From positions 15,920 through 79,919 of the forward strand of contig CAJUCM010000006.1 of the NCBI GenBank assembly GCA_910585235.1: DNA of 64,000 nt. Reading direction: 5' to 3'. A program made the translations under genes and the position numbers. Below are positions 26,173 to 35,092 of this stretch, piece after piece (positions within the stretch are counted from its first letter, which is position 1; every line of letters starts with the position of its first letter). The notes under the pieces were generated by a model. That model was not told where the DNA came from. It was given only the letters and a program-made list of their open reading frames with translations, and did no database searches. This DNA comes from an uncultured Christensenella sp. (GTDB taxonomy: Bacteria; Bacillota; Clostridia; Christensenellales; Borkfalkiaceae).

Positions 26173-27458
26173 AAGCTGTCGTCATCGGCGCGGGACTGGC
26201 GGGGAGCGAGGCGGCGTACTATCTTGCCCGTCAAGGCGTCAAAGTCACGCTCTATGAAATGAAGCCCAAGCGCTTTTCTCCCGCGCACGAAAGTGAAAAT
26301 TTCTGCGAACTCGTCTGTTCCAATTCGCTGAAAAGCGACGACGTTTACGGAAACGCTTCGGGACTTCTGAAAGAGGAGATGCGCCGAATGGGGTCGCTTA
26401 CCTTAGAGGCGGCGGATAGGTGCCGCGTCCCCGCGGGCGGCGCGCTTGCGGTGGATCGGGACGCGTTTTCTTCCTACGTTACAAAAAAACTCCGCGCGGA
26501 AGAAAATATCGCCGTCGTGACCGAAGAGGTCGCCGCTCTTCCCGAAGAGGGGATCGTTGCGACGGGACCTCTGACGGACGGGAAACTCTATGCGGCGATC
26601 GAGGAGAGGTTCGGACGGGGTCTGCATTTTTACGACGCGTCCGCGCCAATCGTTTCGCGCGAGAGCGTGGATTTTTCAAAGACGTTCACGGCGGACCGAT
26701 ACGGAAAAGGGGACGGCGACTATATCAACTGCCCCATGAATAAAGAAGAGTACGAAACGTTCGTGCAAGAGCTTGTAGCGGCGGAAAAGGCGACGATGCA
26801 TTCCTTTGAGAAGGGCGAAATTTTTGAGGGCTGTATGCCCGTCGAAGTGATGGCTTCGCGCGGAAAAGATACGTTGCGGTTCGGCACGTTCAAACCCGTC
26901 GGTTTGTTTGACGGCAACGGGGAACGCCCCTACGCCGTTCTGCAACTGAGAAAGGAGAACGGGGAGGGGAGCTCTCTGGGGCTTGTCGGCTGTCAGACCA
27001 ATCTGAAATTTTCCGAGCAGAAGCGCGTCTTTTCTTTGATCCCCGCGCTGAAAGCGGCGCAGTTCGAGCGCTACGGCGTTATGCACCGCAACACTTTTTT
27101 GGAATCGCCCGAAATCCTCAACGCGGATTTTTCGGTAAAGAGTGTGCCCATGCTCTTCTTCGCGGGGCAAATGACGGGCGTCGAGGGGTATATGGAGAGC
27201 GCGATGAGCGGTTTGCTTGCCGCCGTCCACTATCTGAGAAAATTAAAAAATCTCCCGCCCGTAACGCTTGGCGATACTTGCGTTTCGGGCGCGCTGTCGC
27301 AGTACGTCGCAACGCAAAATAAGAACTTCCAGCCCATGAACGCAAATTACGGGATCCTGCGTCAGGTGGAAGTCAGGGATAAAAAAGAACGGAAAAGAAT
27401 TTATGCCGAACGCGCTTTGGAAGAAATCGGGCGTTTCGTTTCGGCGATCGGCGGGTAA
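26169..27458 (+). CDS. trmFO: Methylenetetrahydrofolate-tRNA-(uracil-5-)-methyltransferase TrmFO
   Basis: A 429-residue FAD- and folate-dependent enzyme that makes m5U54 in the tRNA T loop. The FAD loop is [13 protein letters not shown] near residue 4; the family segments [26 protein letters not shown] and FQPMNANYG(I/L) are all present. It starts with GTG overlapping the topA stop by 4 nt, so translation is coupled. Confidence 0.96.
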   Translation: MKAVVIGAGLAGSEAAYYLARQGVKVTLYEMKPKRFSPAHESENFCELVCSNSLKSDDVYGNASGLLKEEMRRMGSLTLEAADRCRVPAGGALAVDRDAFSSYVTKKLRAEENIAVVTEEVAALPEEGIVATGPLTDGKLYAAIEERFGRGLHFYDASAPIVSRESVDFSKTFTADRYGKGDGDYINCPMNKEEYETFVQELVAAEKATMHSFEKGEIFEGCMPVEVMASRGKDTLRFGTFKPVGLFDGNGERPYAVLQLRKENGEGSSLGLVGCQTNLKFSEQKRVFSLIPALKAAQFERYGVMHRNTFLESPEILNADFSVKSVPMLFFAGQMTGVEGYMESAMSGLLAAVHYLRKLKNLPPVTLGDTCVSGALSQYVATQNKNFQPMNANYGILRQVEVRDKKERKRIYAERALEEIGRFVSAIGG

Positions 27459-27484
27459 AAGAATATCAGGAGGATTCAGATATT

Positions 27485-28018
27485 ATGGAATTTCGCGGTA
27501 CAACGATCTGCGCCGTCAAGCGCGGCGGGGTCACGGCAATCGCAGGCGACGGTCAGGTCACGATGGGCGAGTCCGTTGTGTTCAAGAATACGGCGGTCAA
27601 AGTCAGAAGAATTTACGGCGGCAAAGTGATTTTAGGGTTTGCGGGTTCCGTGACGGACGCGTTCTCTCTTTCGGAACGCTTCGAGGGAATGCTCAATAAG
27701 TTTGCGGGCAATTTAATGCGCTCGGCGGTGGAGCTTGCGGATCTGTGGCGTTCGGATAAGATCGGCAGAAAATTAGACGCAATGATGATCACGGCGGATA
27801 AGGATACGCTTCTGATCCTTTCGGGCACGGGCGAAGTCATCGAACCCGACGAGGGGATCTGCGCGATCGGAAGCGGCGGAAACTATGCTCTGGCGGCGGC
27901 GCGGGCATTAGCGCAGAACACGGAATTTTCCGCAGAGGAGATCGCAAGAAAATCGCTCAAAATCGCAAGCGAGATTTGCGTATATACGAACGATCACATT
28001 ATCTGCGAAACAGTGTGA
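27485..28018 (+). CDS. hslV: ATP-dependent protease peptidase subunit HslV (ClpQ)
   Basis: A 177-residue N-terminal-nucleophile peptidase. The mature end is expected at Thr6 after a short MEFRG propeptide, giving [10 protein letters not shown], close to the TTIVAV of known HslV. B. subtilis uses a Ser at this site, so Thr is of the more common type. GDGQVTMG and FAGSVTDAF are conserved. It forms a double hexamer capped by HslU. A GGAGG site lies 11 nt upstream. Confidence 0.95.
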   Translation: MEFRGTTICAVKRGGVTAIAGDGQVTMGESVVFKNTAVKVRRIYGGKVILGFAGSVTDAFSLSERFEGMLNKFAGNLMRSAVELADLWRSDKIGRKLDAMMITADKDTLLILSGTGEVIEPDEGICAIGSGGNYALAAARALAQNTEFSAEEIARKSLKIASEICVYTNDHIICETV

Positions 28019-28023
28019 GGATT

Positions 28024-28057
28024 CACAAAATTTCTTGCTATGCAAGAAATTTTTGTG
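28024..28057. repeat. Hairpin 1 in the hslV-hslU gap
   Basis: CACAAAATTTCTTGC (28024-28038) pairs with GCAAGAAATTTTTGTG (28042-28057) with one bulge and a TAT loop. It sits 5 nt after the hslV stop and could act as a weak terminator. Confidence 0.7.
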
Positions 28058-28201
28058 AGTGCCAAGGTCGTGAAAATGCTACCGCTTGAAGTAAATTCGC
28101 GCTCTGCATTTTCCGGCGTTCAGTATAAAAGGGCGGCAAGGAAAACCGCGCTTTTCCGCCAGCCGCTCCCAATTTGCGATTTATCGCCTCGGCAGAGGGA
28201 A

Positions 28202-28262
28202 TTGGCGCGAAGTCCTATTGTGGGCAAAATAAAAATTCGCGCCAAGGGAGGCAGAGCCTCCC
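28202..28262. repeat. Inverted repeats in the middle of the hslV-hslU gap
   Basis: TTGGCGCGAA (28202-28211) pairs with TTCGCGCCAA (28236-28245). A second stem GGGAGGC/GCCTCCC (28246-28252 with 28256-28262) follows at once. Further upstream, GGAAAA and TTTTCC flank CCGCGC near 28140-28155. The 302-bp gap has no credible gene. Confidence 0.6.
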
Positions 28263-28265
28263 AAG

Positions 28266-28307
28266 TCGTCGATTTTCTTGCAAACGGCTTTGCAAGAAAA
28301 TCGACGA
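28266..28307. repeat. Hairpin 2 upstream of hslU
   Basis: A perfect 19-bp stem (28266-28284 with 28289-28307), loop CGGC. It ends just before the hslU ribosome binding site AAAGGAG at 28309-28315. It shares the TTTCTTGC/GCAAGAAA core with hairpin 1. Confidence 0.75.
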
Positions 28308-28320
28308 GAAAGGAGACACC

Positions 28321-29634
28321 ATGGATTTATCACCCAAACAAATCGTCAATGAATTGAATAAACACATCATCGGGCAGACGGAGGCAAAAAAGGCGGTGGC
28401 GATCGCTCTTCGCAACCGTTATCGCAGAGCGCAACTCTCCAAAGAACTGCGCGACGAGATCACGCCCAAAAACATTATCATGAAGGGACCGACGGGCGTC
28501 GGAAAAACAGAGATCGCCCGCCGTCTTGCCAAGCTCGTGAAAGCGCCCTTTATCAAGGTCGAGGCGACGAAGTACACCGAAGTCGGCTACGTCGGCAAGG
28601 ACGTGGAGGGCATGGTGCGCGACCTTGTAGAGTGCGCGTTCCGCCTTGTAAAGGACGAAAAGACGGCGGAAGTTTCCAAAAAGGCGACGGCGATCGCCGA
28701 AAAGAAAATGGTCAAGATCCTTGCCGACGTCAAAAAGAACGAGCGCGGCGAGACCCCGCGCGAAGTGTTCGAGGAAAATCTTTTGGAATCTCTGCGCAAG
28801 GGCAAATTCGATAATCTTATTATTGAAGCGGAAGTCAACGACGAACCGCAGAACATGGAACTCATACCGGGAGGCGCGGCGATCAACCTCGGCTCGATTT
28901 TTGGCGGCATTTTACCGCAAAAGAAAAAGAAGAGAAAACTCCCCGTCAAAGACACTATGAAAACCTTTATCGCGGAGGAAGCGGATAAACTCATCGACGA
29001 CGACGCGGTCAAGGAAGAGGCGCTCCGCCGTGCCGAGAACGACGGCATTATCTTTATCGACGAGATCGACAAGATCGCGGGCAAGAACCATACTTCGGGT
29101 GCGGACGTCTCCCGCGAGGGCGTGCAGAGGGATATTCTGCCCATCGTCGAGGGCAGTACGGTCATGACCAAGTACGGACCCGTCAAAACGGATTATATGC
29201 TCTTTATTGCGGCGGGCGCGTTCCACGTTGCAAAGGTCGAGGATCTGATCCCCGAATTGCAGGGCAGATTCCCCGTCTCCGTAGAGCTTGCGAGCCTGAC
29301 GAAAGAGGACTTTGTCAATATTCTCACGAACACCGAGCATTCGCTCACGCAACAGTATGCGGTGCTTTTGGGGGTCGATCATATCGACTTGCAGTTTACG
29401 CCCGACGCGATCGAGGCGATCGCCGAAATCTCGGAGGAGATCAACCTGACGAGCGAGGACATCGGCGCGCGCAGACTGCACACGGTCATGGAATATCTCT
29501 TGGAGGACGTCTCGTTTAACGCGGGCGGAGAGGGGATCGACGTGATGATCCCCGTCAAGATCAACCGCGCTTACGTCGAGGAGCACCTTAGTAAAATGAC
29601 TAAGGACAGAGATCTGAAAAAGTATGTTCTTTAA
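28321..29634 (+). CDS. hslU: ATP-dependent protease ATPase subunit HslU (ClpY)
   Basis: A 437-residue AAA+ unfoldase that feeds proteins to HslV. Walker A is GPTGVGKT at residues 56-63, Walker B is IIFIDEIDKIAG, and the pore region GYVGKDVEGMVR is present, as is the charged I-domain insert at about 105-230. I start at ATG 28321 with AAAGGAG upstream; a longer frame reaching 28174 would run through the hairpins. It is separated from hslV by an unusual 302-bp gap. Confidence 0.96.
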   Translation: MDLSPKQIVNELNKHIIGQTEAKKAVAIALRNRYRRAQLSKELRDEITPKNIIMKGPTGVGKTEIARRLAKLVKAPFIKVEATKYTEVGYVGKDVEGMVRDLVECAFRLVKDEKTAEVSKKATAIAEKKMVKILADVKKNERGETPREVFEENLLESLRKGKFDNLIIEAEVNDEPQNMELIPGGAAINLGSIFGGILPQKKKKRKLPVKDTMKTFIAEEADKLIDDDAVKEEALRRAENDGIIFIDEIDKIAGKNHTSGADVSREGVQRDILPIVEGSTVMTKYGPVKTDYMLFIAAGAFHVAKVEDLIPELQGRFPVSVELASLTKEDFVNILTNTEHSLTQQYAVLLGVDHIDLQFTPDAIEAIAEISEEINLTSEDIGARRLHTVMEYLLEDVSFNAGGEGIDVMIPVKINRAYVEEHLSKMTKDRDLKKYVL

Positions 29635-29658
29635 TTCATAAAATTCAAAGGAGATCAT

Positions 29659-30915
29659 ATGTTGGTTCGACCCAAAGGCACAAAGGATATGCTTCCCGAA
29701 GAGGCGTATCGGTGGCAATATATCGAAAAGATTGCAAGAGAGACGGCGGAAGCGTTTGCGTTCAGAGAGATCCGCACGCCCGTGTTTGAATACACCGAGC
29801 TCTTTTCGCGCGGCGTGGGCGATACGAGCGACATTGTCAATAAGGAGATGTACACCTTTCTCGACAAGGGCAACCGTTCGATCACGCTCCGTCCCGAAGG
29901 AACGGCGGGGGTCGCGCGCGCTTTTCTCGAAAACGGACTTGCGGGCGGCGCTATGCCGTTCAAGGCGTACTATCTGATCTCCGCTTTCCGCTATGAGAGA
30001 CCGCAGGCGGGCAGGCTCCGCGAGTTTCACCAGTTCGGCGCGGAACTCTACGGCGCGGACGGGGCGTATGCGGACGCGGAGGCGATCTCGCTCGCGGACG
30101 CGTTTTTGAAAAATCTCGGTCTCAAACAGGTGAAGCTCCGCCTCAATTCGATCGGGTGCGCGCACTGCCGCGCGAAGTATCACGAGGCGCTCAAAAATTA
30201 CTTTGCGCCCCATTTGGACGAAATGTGTTCGGACTGCAAGGCGCGTTTTGAAAAGAACCCCATGCGGATGCTCGACTGCAAGGAAGAGGGGTGCAAACGG
30301 TTTACTGCGGGCGCGCCGAAGATGCTCGACTATCTCTGCAACGACTGCAAGACCCACTTCGGAAAGGTAAAAGAATTGTTGGGCGCTTCGGGGATCGCAT
30401 ACGAAATAGACCCCTCGATCGTGCGGGGCTTGGATTATTACAGCCGCACGGTGTTCGAGTTCGTGACGAGCGCGGCGGGCGCGCAGGGAACGGTGCTCGG
30501 CGGGGGCAGATACGATACGCTTCTCTCCGAGATCGGCGGAAAGAACGTTCCCGCCGTCGGCTTTGCGGCAGGCATGGAGCGGCTTCTCATGGTCATGGAC
30601 GCGGAGAACGCGCCCTTCGACAGGGAAAAAACGACGGATTGCTATTTGCTCGGCATGGACGAGAGATCCCGCGAAAAGGCGTTTACGCTCGCGAGGGAAT
30701 TGAGAAGGGCGGGCGTTTCGGCGGAGACCGATCTTATGACCCGTTCGGTCAAGGCGCAGTTCAAATATGCGGACAAGGCGGGCGCGCGGTTTGTTGCCGT
30801 GTTGGGAGAAGCAGAACTTACAGAGGGGGCGGCGGAAGTCAAGGATATGAAAACTTCCTCGTCCGAGAAGATTAAATTCGGTGAACTTGCACAATATTTA
30901 TTGCAAAGGAGATAA
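29659..30915 (+). CDS. hisS: Histidyl-tRNA synthetase
   Basis: A 418-residue class II synthetase. Motif 1 lies around IRTPVFEYTELFSRG, motif 2 is FRYERPQAGRLREFHQFG, the histidine loop is GLDYYSRTVFEF and motif 3 is VGFAAGMERL. The C-terminal anticodon-binding domain covers about 325-418. AAAGGAG lies 6 nt before the ATG. No T-box is visible upstream; the gap from hslU is only 24 nt. Confidence 0.96.
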   Translation: MLVRPKGTKDMLPEEAYRWQYIEKIARETAEAFAFREIRTPVFEYTELFSRGVGDTSDIVNKEMYTFLDKGNRSITLRPEGTAGVARAFLENGLAGGAMPFKAYYLISAFRYERPQAGRLREFHQFGAELYGADGAYADAEAISLADAFLKNLGLKQVKLRLNSIGCAHCRAKYHEALKNYFAPHLDEMCSDCKARFEKNPMRMLDCKEEGCKRFTAGAPKMLDYLCNDCKTHFGKVKELLGASGIAYEIDPSIVRGLDYYSRTVFEFVTSAAGAQGTVLGGGRYDTLLSEIGGKNVPAVGFAAGMERLLMVMDAENAPFDREKTTDCYLLGMDERSREKAFTLARELRRAGVSAETDLMTRSVKAQFKYADKAGARFVAVLGEAELTEGAAEVKDMKTSSSEKIKFGELAQYLLQRR

Positions 30916-30919
30916 GGTT

Positions 30920-31231
30920 ATGGTAAAAGCAGTCAATCAGGCAGAATTTGAAGAATTGCTCGCTTCGGGTAAGACCGTTGTATGCGATTTCTGGGCGAGT
31001 TGGTGCGGACCTTGCAGAATGCTTGCACCCGTCATGGAGGAAGTTTCAAAATGTTTTCCGTCCGCGGAGTTCGTAAAGGTCAACGTGGATGAGAACGGCG
31101 AACTTGCGTCGCGCTACGGCGTTATGTCTATTCCGTTCGTGGCGGTTTTCGAGGGCGGCGAGATGACGGCGAAGAGCGTCGGCTATATGCCCGAAGACGC
31201 AATGAAAGAATTCTTAAACGAAAATCTTTGA
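30920..31231 (+). CDS. trxA: Thioredoxin
   Basis: A 103-residue thiol-disulfide protein with active site WCGPC (Cys29 and Cys32) and the cis-Pro loop MSIPF near residue 73. Its start is ATG 30920 with AAAGGAG 9 nt upstream, 4 nt after the hisS stop. A long palindromic terminator follows. Confidence 0.93.
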   Translation: MVKAVNQAEFEELLASGKTVVCDFWASWCGPCRMLAPVMEEVSKCFPSAEFVKVNVDENGELASRYGVMSIPFVAVFEGGEMTAKSVGYMPEDAMKEFLNENL

Positions 31232-31272
31232 CAATAAAAAAAACGGCTTAGCCGTTTTTTTTCATTGTCAAA
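31227..31272 (+). terminator. Terminator after thioredoxin
   Basis: AAAAAAAACGGCT (31236-31248) pairs with AGCCGTTTTTTTT (31250-31262). The pairing extends outward through TTTGACAAT and ATTGTCAAA, so the whole structure covers the trx stop codon. Confidence 0.88.
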
Positions 31273-31274
31273 CC

Positions 31275-31303
31275 TTGCTATCGCATAATATAAATGATAT
31301 AAT
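31275..31303 (+). promoter_or_regulatory. Promoter of glyA
   Basis: TTGCTA at 31275-31280, 17-bp spacer, TATAAT at 31298-31303. Confidence 0.65.
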
Positions 31304-31325
31304 AAAATAAACGAGAGGAGCAACT

Positions 31326-32576
31326 ATGATTGATTTAAGCTGTATCAAGAACGCCGATCCCGAAATTGCGGCGGCAATGGAAAAAGAGCTTTCCCGCCAA
31401 CGGGAGAACATCGAACTCATTGCGAGCGAGAATATCGTCTCACCCGCGGTCATGGCGGCAATGGGCAGTCACCTCACCAACAAGTATGCGGAGGGGTATC
31501 CCGCAAAGCGCTATTACGGCGGTTGCGAGTTTGTGGATGAAGTTGAAAATCTTGCCCGCGACCGATTGAAAGAACTGTTCGGCTGCGATCACTGCAACGT
31601 ACAGCCGCACAGCGGGGCGCAGGCGAATTTTGCCGTCTATTTTTCCGTATTGAAGCCGGGCGATACCGTCATGGGAATGAATCTTGCGCATGGCGGACAC
31701 CTGACCCACGGCTCTCCCGTCAATTTTTCGGGAACGTATTTCAACATCGTTCCCTACGGCGTGAGCAAAGAGACGGAAAAAATCGACTACGACGAAATGG
31801 AAAGAATTGCCGTAGAATGTCAGCCGAAGATGATCGTTTCGGGTGCAAGCGCCTATCCCCGCACGATCGACTTTGAACGGATCAGAAAAATCTGCGACAA
31901 AGTCGGGGCGTATATGTTCGTGGATATTGCCCATATTGCGGGGCTTGTGGCGGCGGGACTGCATCCGTCCCCCGTACCCTATGCGGATTTCGTGACGACG
32001 ACCACGCACAAGACGTTGCGCGGTCCGCGCGGCGGCGTCATCATGTGCAAAGAGCAATACGCAAAGGCGATCGACAAGGCGGTGTTCCCCGGTTCGCAGG
32101 GCGGACCTTTGATGCACGTCATTGCGGCAAAGGCGGTGGCGTTCAAAGAGGCGCTTTCTCCCGCGTTCAAGGAGTATCAGAAACAGATCGTAAAGAATGC
32201 GGCGGCGATGGCGGAAAGGTTTACCCGAAACGGCGTGAAGCTCGTATCGGGCGGCACGGACAATCATCTCATGCTCGTCGATCTGAGAGGGGAGGGGCTG
32301 ACGGGAAAAGAACTCGAAGCGCTTTTGGACAGAGCGCATATTACGGCGAACAAAAACTCCGTTCCGTTCGAGACGGCGTCTCCTTTTATTACGAGCGGGC
32401 TGAGGATCGGAACGCCCGCGATTACTTCCCGCGGAATGAAAGAGGGGGAGGCGGAGCTGATCGCCGATCTCATTACCGAAATCATCCGCAAGCGGGAAGA
32501 GGCGGTCGGAGAGGTTGCAAAGACCGTGCATAAACTCACGGAGCGGTTCCCGATCTACGAGAACGATATTTTATGA
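31326..32576 (+). CDS. glyA: Serine hydroxymethyltransferase
   Basis: A 416-residue PLP enzyme that interconverts serine and glycine and charges tetrahydrofolate with one-carbon units. The PLP lysine is Lys229 in [14 protein letters not shown]. Other conserved parts are [17 protein letters not shown] and [20 protein letters not shown] lies just before the ATG. It has its own promoter and a strong terminator. Confidence 0.97.
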   Translation: MIDLSCIKNADPEIAAAMEKELSRQRENIELIASENIVSPAVMAAMGSHLTNKYAEGYPAKRYYGGCEFVDEVENLARDRLKELFGCDHCNVQPHSGAQANFAVYFSVLKPGDTVMGMNLAHGGHLTHGSPVNFSGTYFNIVPYGVSKETEKIDYDEMERIAVECQPKMIVSGASAYPRTIDFERIRKICDKVGAYMFVDIAHIAGLVAAGLHPSPVPYADFVTTTTHKTLRGPRGGVIMCKEQYAKAIDKAVFPGSQGGPLMHVIAAKAVAFKEALSPAFKEYQKQIVKNAAAMAERFTRNGVKLVSGGTDNHLMLVDLRGEGLTGKELEALLDRAHITANKNSVPFETASPFITSGLRIGTPAITSRGMKEGEAELIADLITEIIRKREEAVGEVAKTVHKLTERFPIYENDIL

Positions 32577-32588
32577 CCGAAAGAAAAA

Positions 32589-32622
32589 AAATCCCGCGTG
32601 CTATGCACGCGGGATTTGATTT
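32589..32622. terminator. Terminator between glyA and the zinc-ribbon gene
   Basis: AAATCCCGCGTGC (32589-32601) pairs with GCACGCGGGATTT (32605-32617), 13 bp, loop TAT, with T-rich sequence on both sides. It serves two convergent genes. Confidence 0.88.
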
Positions 32623-32633
32623 TTTATGATTGT

Positions 32634-33494
32634 TTAGTTGCCGTGAGCGATGTTCAGGTTTTTCGCAAAGCCGAGTAAAATCACTGCGCCGACGATCCAG
32701 TAAGCCGCCTGGATGAACGTGGTGATCAACGACATGATTCCGGTAAGAGGATTTACAATAAGCCCTACGATGCCGAGAATGACGTTGATTGCGGCATAGA
32801 TAATCAGAATAATGCCGAGAGCCTTGCCCGCTTTCTGCCCCATCGCGGAGCGGTTTTCGTTGATGTCTTGCGCGACTTTCAGCGTTTTGTTCAGAGAAGC
32901 GAAGATGACGCAGGTAAATACGAACGGAATTGCCGCTGCAATGAGTGTAAAAATTAAAATGCCGATTCCCAACGCGGCTTCGCCGGTTGCGCCCGAAGCC
33001 TCGCCGACCACGCCTGTGCCGATCATTGCAAGGACCGTTGTGATGAACGTGGCGCCAAATCCGATACAAGCAAATATGAACTGAATGATATAGGGGATTC
33101 TGATCAGTTTAATTGCAGTCGGGTTGAGTGTTTTCTTCTTTGAGTTCGACCAAGCCATCCACATTCCGACGATGATCAGAATGCCGAGAACGGAGCCGAT
33201 CAACGCAAATATAATGTTAAGTATGTTAAAACTTAAAATTTGCGAGATGATTGCGAATACCACGCTTACGGTCGCAATGATACATACGACCAGCATAAGC
33301 ACGGAACCCGCGCTCTTAAAGAAAGCGCTCTTTTCCTGTTCAGTCGCGGTGGCGGCAGCTACGGGCTGTCCTGCCACGGGGGGGGGTGTTTGTTGGGGTG
33401 CAGGCTGAGGCTGGGGAGTCTCTTGCTCTGCTCCGCAGTTAGGGCAGAACGTTGCCTGATCGTCTAACTGCGTTCCACAGTTCTTGCAAAACAT
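32634..33494 (-). CDS. Zinc-ribbon polytopic membrane protein
   Basis: A 286-residue protein. It begins with a zinc ribbon (CKNCG then CPNCG, residues 3-22), then a Pro/Gln-rich linker (about 24-45), then five or six hydrophobic helices over 60-280. Similar zinc_ribbon_2 membrane proteins are common in Clostridia; their function is unknown. I choose ATG 33494: GGAGGA is 6 nt upstream, whereas it abuts the alternative ATG at 33500. A second protein of the same design lies immediately upstream (33662-34102), suggesting duplication followed by divergence. Confidence 0.72.
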   Translation of the reverse strand: MFCKNCGTQLDDQATFCPNCGAEQETPQPQPAPQQTPPPVAGQPVAAATATEQEKSAFFKSAGSVLMLVVCIIATVSVVFAIISQILSFNILNIIFALIGSVLGILIIVGMWMAWSNSKKKTLNPTAIKLIRIPYIIQFIFACIGFGATFITTVLAMIGTGVVGEASGATGEAALGIGILIFTLIAAAIPFVFTCVIFASLNKTLKVAQDINENRSAMGQKAGKALGIILIIYAAINVILGIVGLIVNPLTGIMSLITTFIQAAYWIVGAVILLGFAKNLNIAHGN

Positions 33495-33609
33495 TTTCAT
33501 TCCTCCGATTTGCACGATTTTTCGTGCTTTTTCATTTATAATACACATTTTTCATAAACTTGTCAAGAGGAAAGCAAAAAAAAGATAGAATCAAGTCGTA
33601 TTTTGTCGA

Positions 33610-33647
33610 TTTGTTGAAAAAAACTCCCGCACGGGAATGCGGGAGGC
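33610..33647 (-). terminator. Terminator (- strand) after the second zinc-ribbon gene
   Basis: CTCCCGCA (33624-33631) pairs with TGCGGGAG (33638-33645). On the - strand it is followed by TTTTTTTC. Confidence 0.82.
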
Positions 33648-33661
33648 GGAAATCAGAAACG

Positions 33662-34102
33662 TTACATATATAAAAAGGGCAAAAGAAAGAGATATATTGC
33701 CGAGGAGCAAACGAGCACCCAAAACCAGATCAGAGCCCAGAGTACAAGCGCGACGCAACTGATCACAAGCCCCGCGACGGCAAGCCCGTTCAGAGAATAT
33801 TTGTGCCGGAGAGCGACTGCGACCGCGCCGAGAATGATTCCCGCGATCGCCGCCCAAAACAGCCAGACGCCCAAAACAAGGCAGACGATCCCGATGACGA
33901 ACGACGCAATGCCGAATCCGTTCAAAGGTAATTTTTGCGGTTGAACGGGGACTTGCGGGATTGGCGCGCTCTGCGGCGTGCCGTATTGCGTTGCCGCATT
34001 TTGACGGGGCGCCGTGTTATCGGTTTTTATCAGTTTTGCTCCGCAATGGGGGCAGAACGCCGCCTCGTCGCTCAGTTGCCTTCCGCAATATTGACAAAAC
34101 AT
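33662..34102 (-). CDS. Zinc-ribbon membrane protein with DUF4190-like region
   Basis: A 146-residue protein. It opens with MFCQYCG and CPHCG, the same ribbon as the neighbour at 32634, then a Pro/Gln linker, then three hydrophobic helices. The segment GIASFVIGIVCLVLGVW resembles the small two-helix DUF4190 repeat. The function is unknown. GGAAGAGAG precedes the ATG. Confidence 0.7.
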   Translation of the reverse strand: MFCQYCGRQLSDEAAFCPHCGAKLIKTDNTAPRQNAATQYGTPQSAPIPQVPVQPQKLPLNGFGIASFVIGIVCLVLGVWLFWAAIAGIILGAVAVALRHKYSLNGLAVAGLVISCVALVLWALIWFWVLVCSSAIYLFLLPFLYM

Positions 34103-34183
34103 ATTCTCTCTTCCGAATATTTTTCATTTATTATATTACATGATACGTAGATTATCAAGCGTTTTGTAAAAAAATTTATTAAA

Positions 34184-34212
34184 AAAATCCCCGACTTGAT
34201 CGGGGATTTTTA
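34184..34212 (-). terminator. Terminator (- strand) of the zinc metallopeptidase gene
   Basis: AAATCCCCG / CGGGGATTT stem (34184-34210) with a run of seven T on the - strand side. Confidence 0.85.
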
Positions 34213-34222
34213 TGATACGGAA

Positions 34223-34951
34223 TTATTTTTTTCTGTTGCCGAGAAGCATGAAGAGCATGATAAAAATTCTGAGGAAATATACGAGCGACATCAGTAGGGA
34301 TGCAACGTAAGTCAGGGCGGCGGCGTTGAGAACTTTTTTTGCGCCCTGCACCTCTTCGGGGGCGAGAACGCCGTCGTCGATCATCATTTGTCTCGCCCTG
34401 TGGGAAGCGTTATATTCTACGGGCAGGGTGACGAGGGCGAACAGGGTAGAAAGTCCGTAAAGCCCGATCCCGATGTACATGATCCACTGTCCGTATGCCT
34501 GCCCCTCGGAAGCGAAGAGCAGAAGATCGAGAAGGATCCCTATGATGATGACAGGCATGGCAAGGCGCGAGCCGATGTTGGTAATGGGGACGAGGACTTT
34601 TCTCAGTTTATAGGGAAAATAGCCCTGTTTTTTCTGCATGACGTGACCGATCTCGTGTGCGGCGACCGCGCACGCGCCCACCGACGCGCTCCCGTAGGTG
34701 CTCTGCGAGAGATTGACGATCCCCTTGGTCGGGTCGTAGTGATCGGTGAGGGTTCCCCTGACTTTTCCGACGGAAATATCGTTCACGCCGCGGTTGCGCA
34801 AGAGATAGGTCGCGGTGTCGTAGCCCGTCATGCGGGAGAGGTTGGGGACTTTGTCGTATTTGGAATAAGTAGAACTGACCTTTGCGCTCGCAATCGCCGA
34901 AAAAATCATGCAGGGCACGAGCAGGATCAAAAAGTATAAGTAATAGTACAT
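34223..34951 (-). CDS. Membrane zinc metallopeptidase (YugP/DUF2268-like neutral zinc peptidase)
   Basis: A 242-residue membrane protein. A first helix is at about 1-20. The zinc site is AAHEIGHVMQ near residue 96, matching H-E-x-x-H. Three more helices follow at about 130-150, 155-180 and 215-240. This is the neutral zinc metallopeptidase family (Zn_peptidase_2, YugP of B. subtilis). Its substrate is unknown; it is expected at the membrane and may have housekeeping quality-control roles. Confidence 0.88.
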   Translation of the reverse strand: MYYYLYFLILLVPCMIFSAIASAKVSSTYSKYDKVPNLSRMTGYDTATYLLRNRGVNDISVGKVRGTLTDHYDPTKGIVNLSQSTYGSASVGACAVAAHEIGHVMQKKQGYFPYKLRKVLVPITNIGSRLAMPVIIIGILLDLLLFASEGQAYGQWIMYIGIGLYGLSTLFALVTLPVEYNASHRARQMMIDDGVLAPEEVQGAKKVLNAAALTYVASLLMSLVYFLRIFIMLFMLLGNRKK

Positions 34952-35057
34952 AGTAACTCCTGAATCCGATGATACCCATAATATACCACACTTTTGCGGA
35001 ATAATAAACTCTTTTCAAAAGATTATATCTGAATTTTAGGTGTAAATATAAAATTTC

Positions 35058-35086
35058 TTGCCATTTTGTGCGGATTCTGCTATACT
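35058..35086 (+). promoter_or_regulatory. Promoter of obg, leaving no 5' leader
   Basis: TTGCCA at 35058-35063, 17-bp spacer, TATACT at 35081-35086. The usual start point 7 nt after the -10 would fall on the A of ATG 35093, giving a leaderless mRNA. No ribosome binding site precedes the ATG. Confidence 0.65.
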
Positions 35087-35092
35087 TTGCGT

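Noticed and set aside
28040..28320. Coding reading of the hslV-hslU gap
   Set aside because: The frame is built from inverted repeats and has no ribosome binding site; composition is palindromic.
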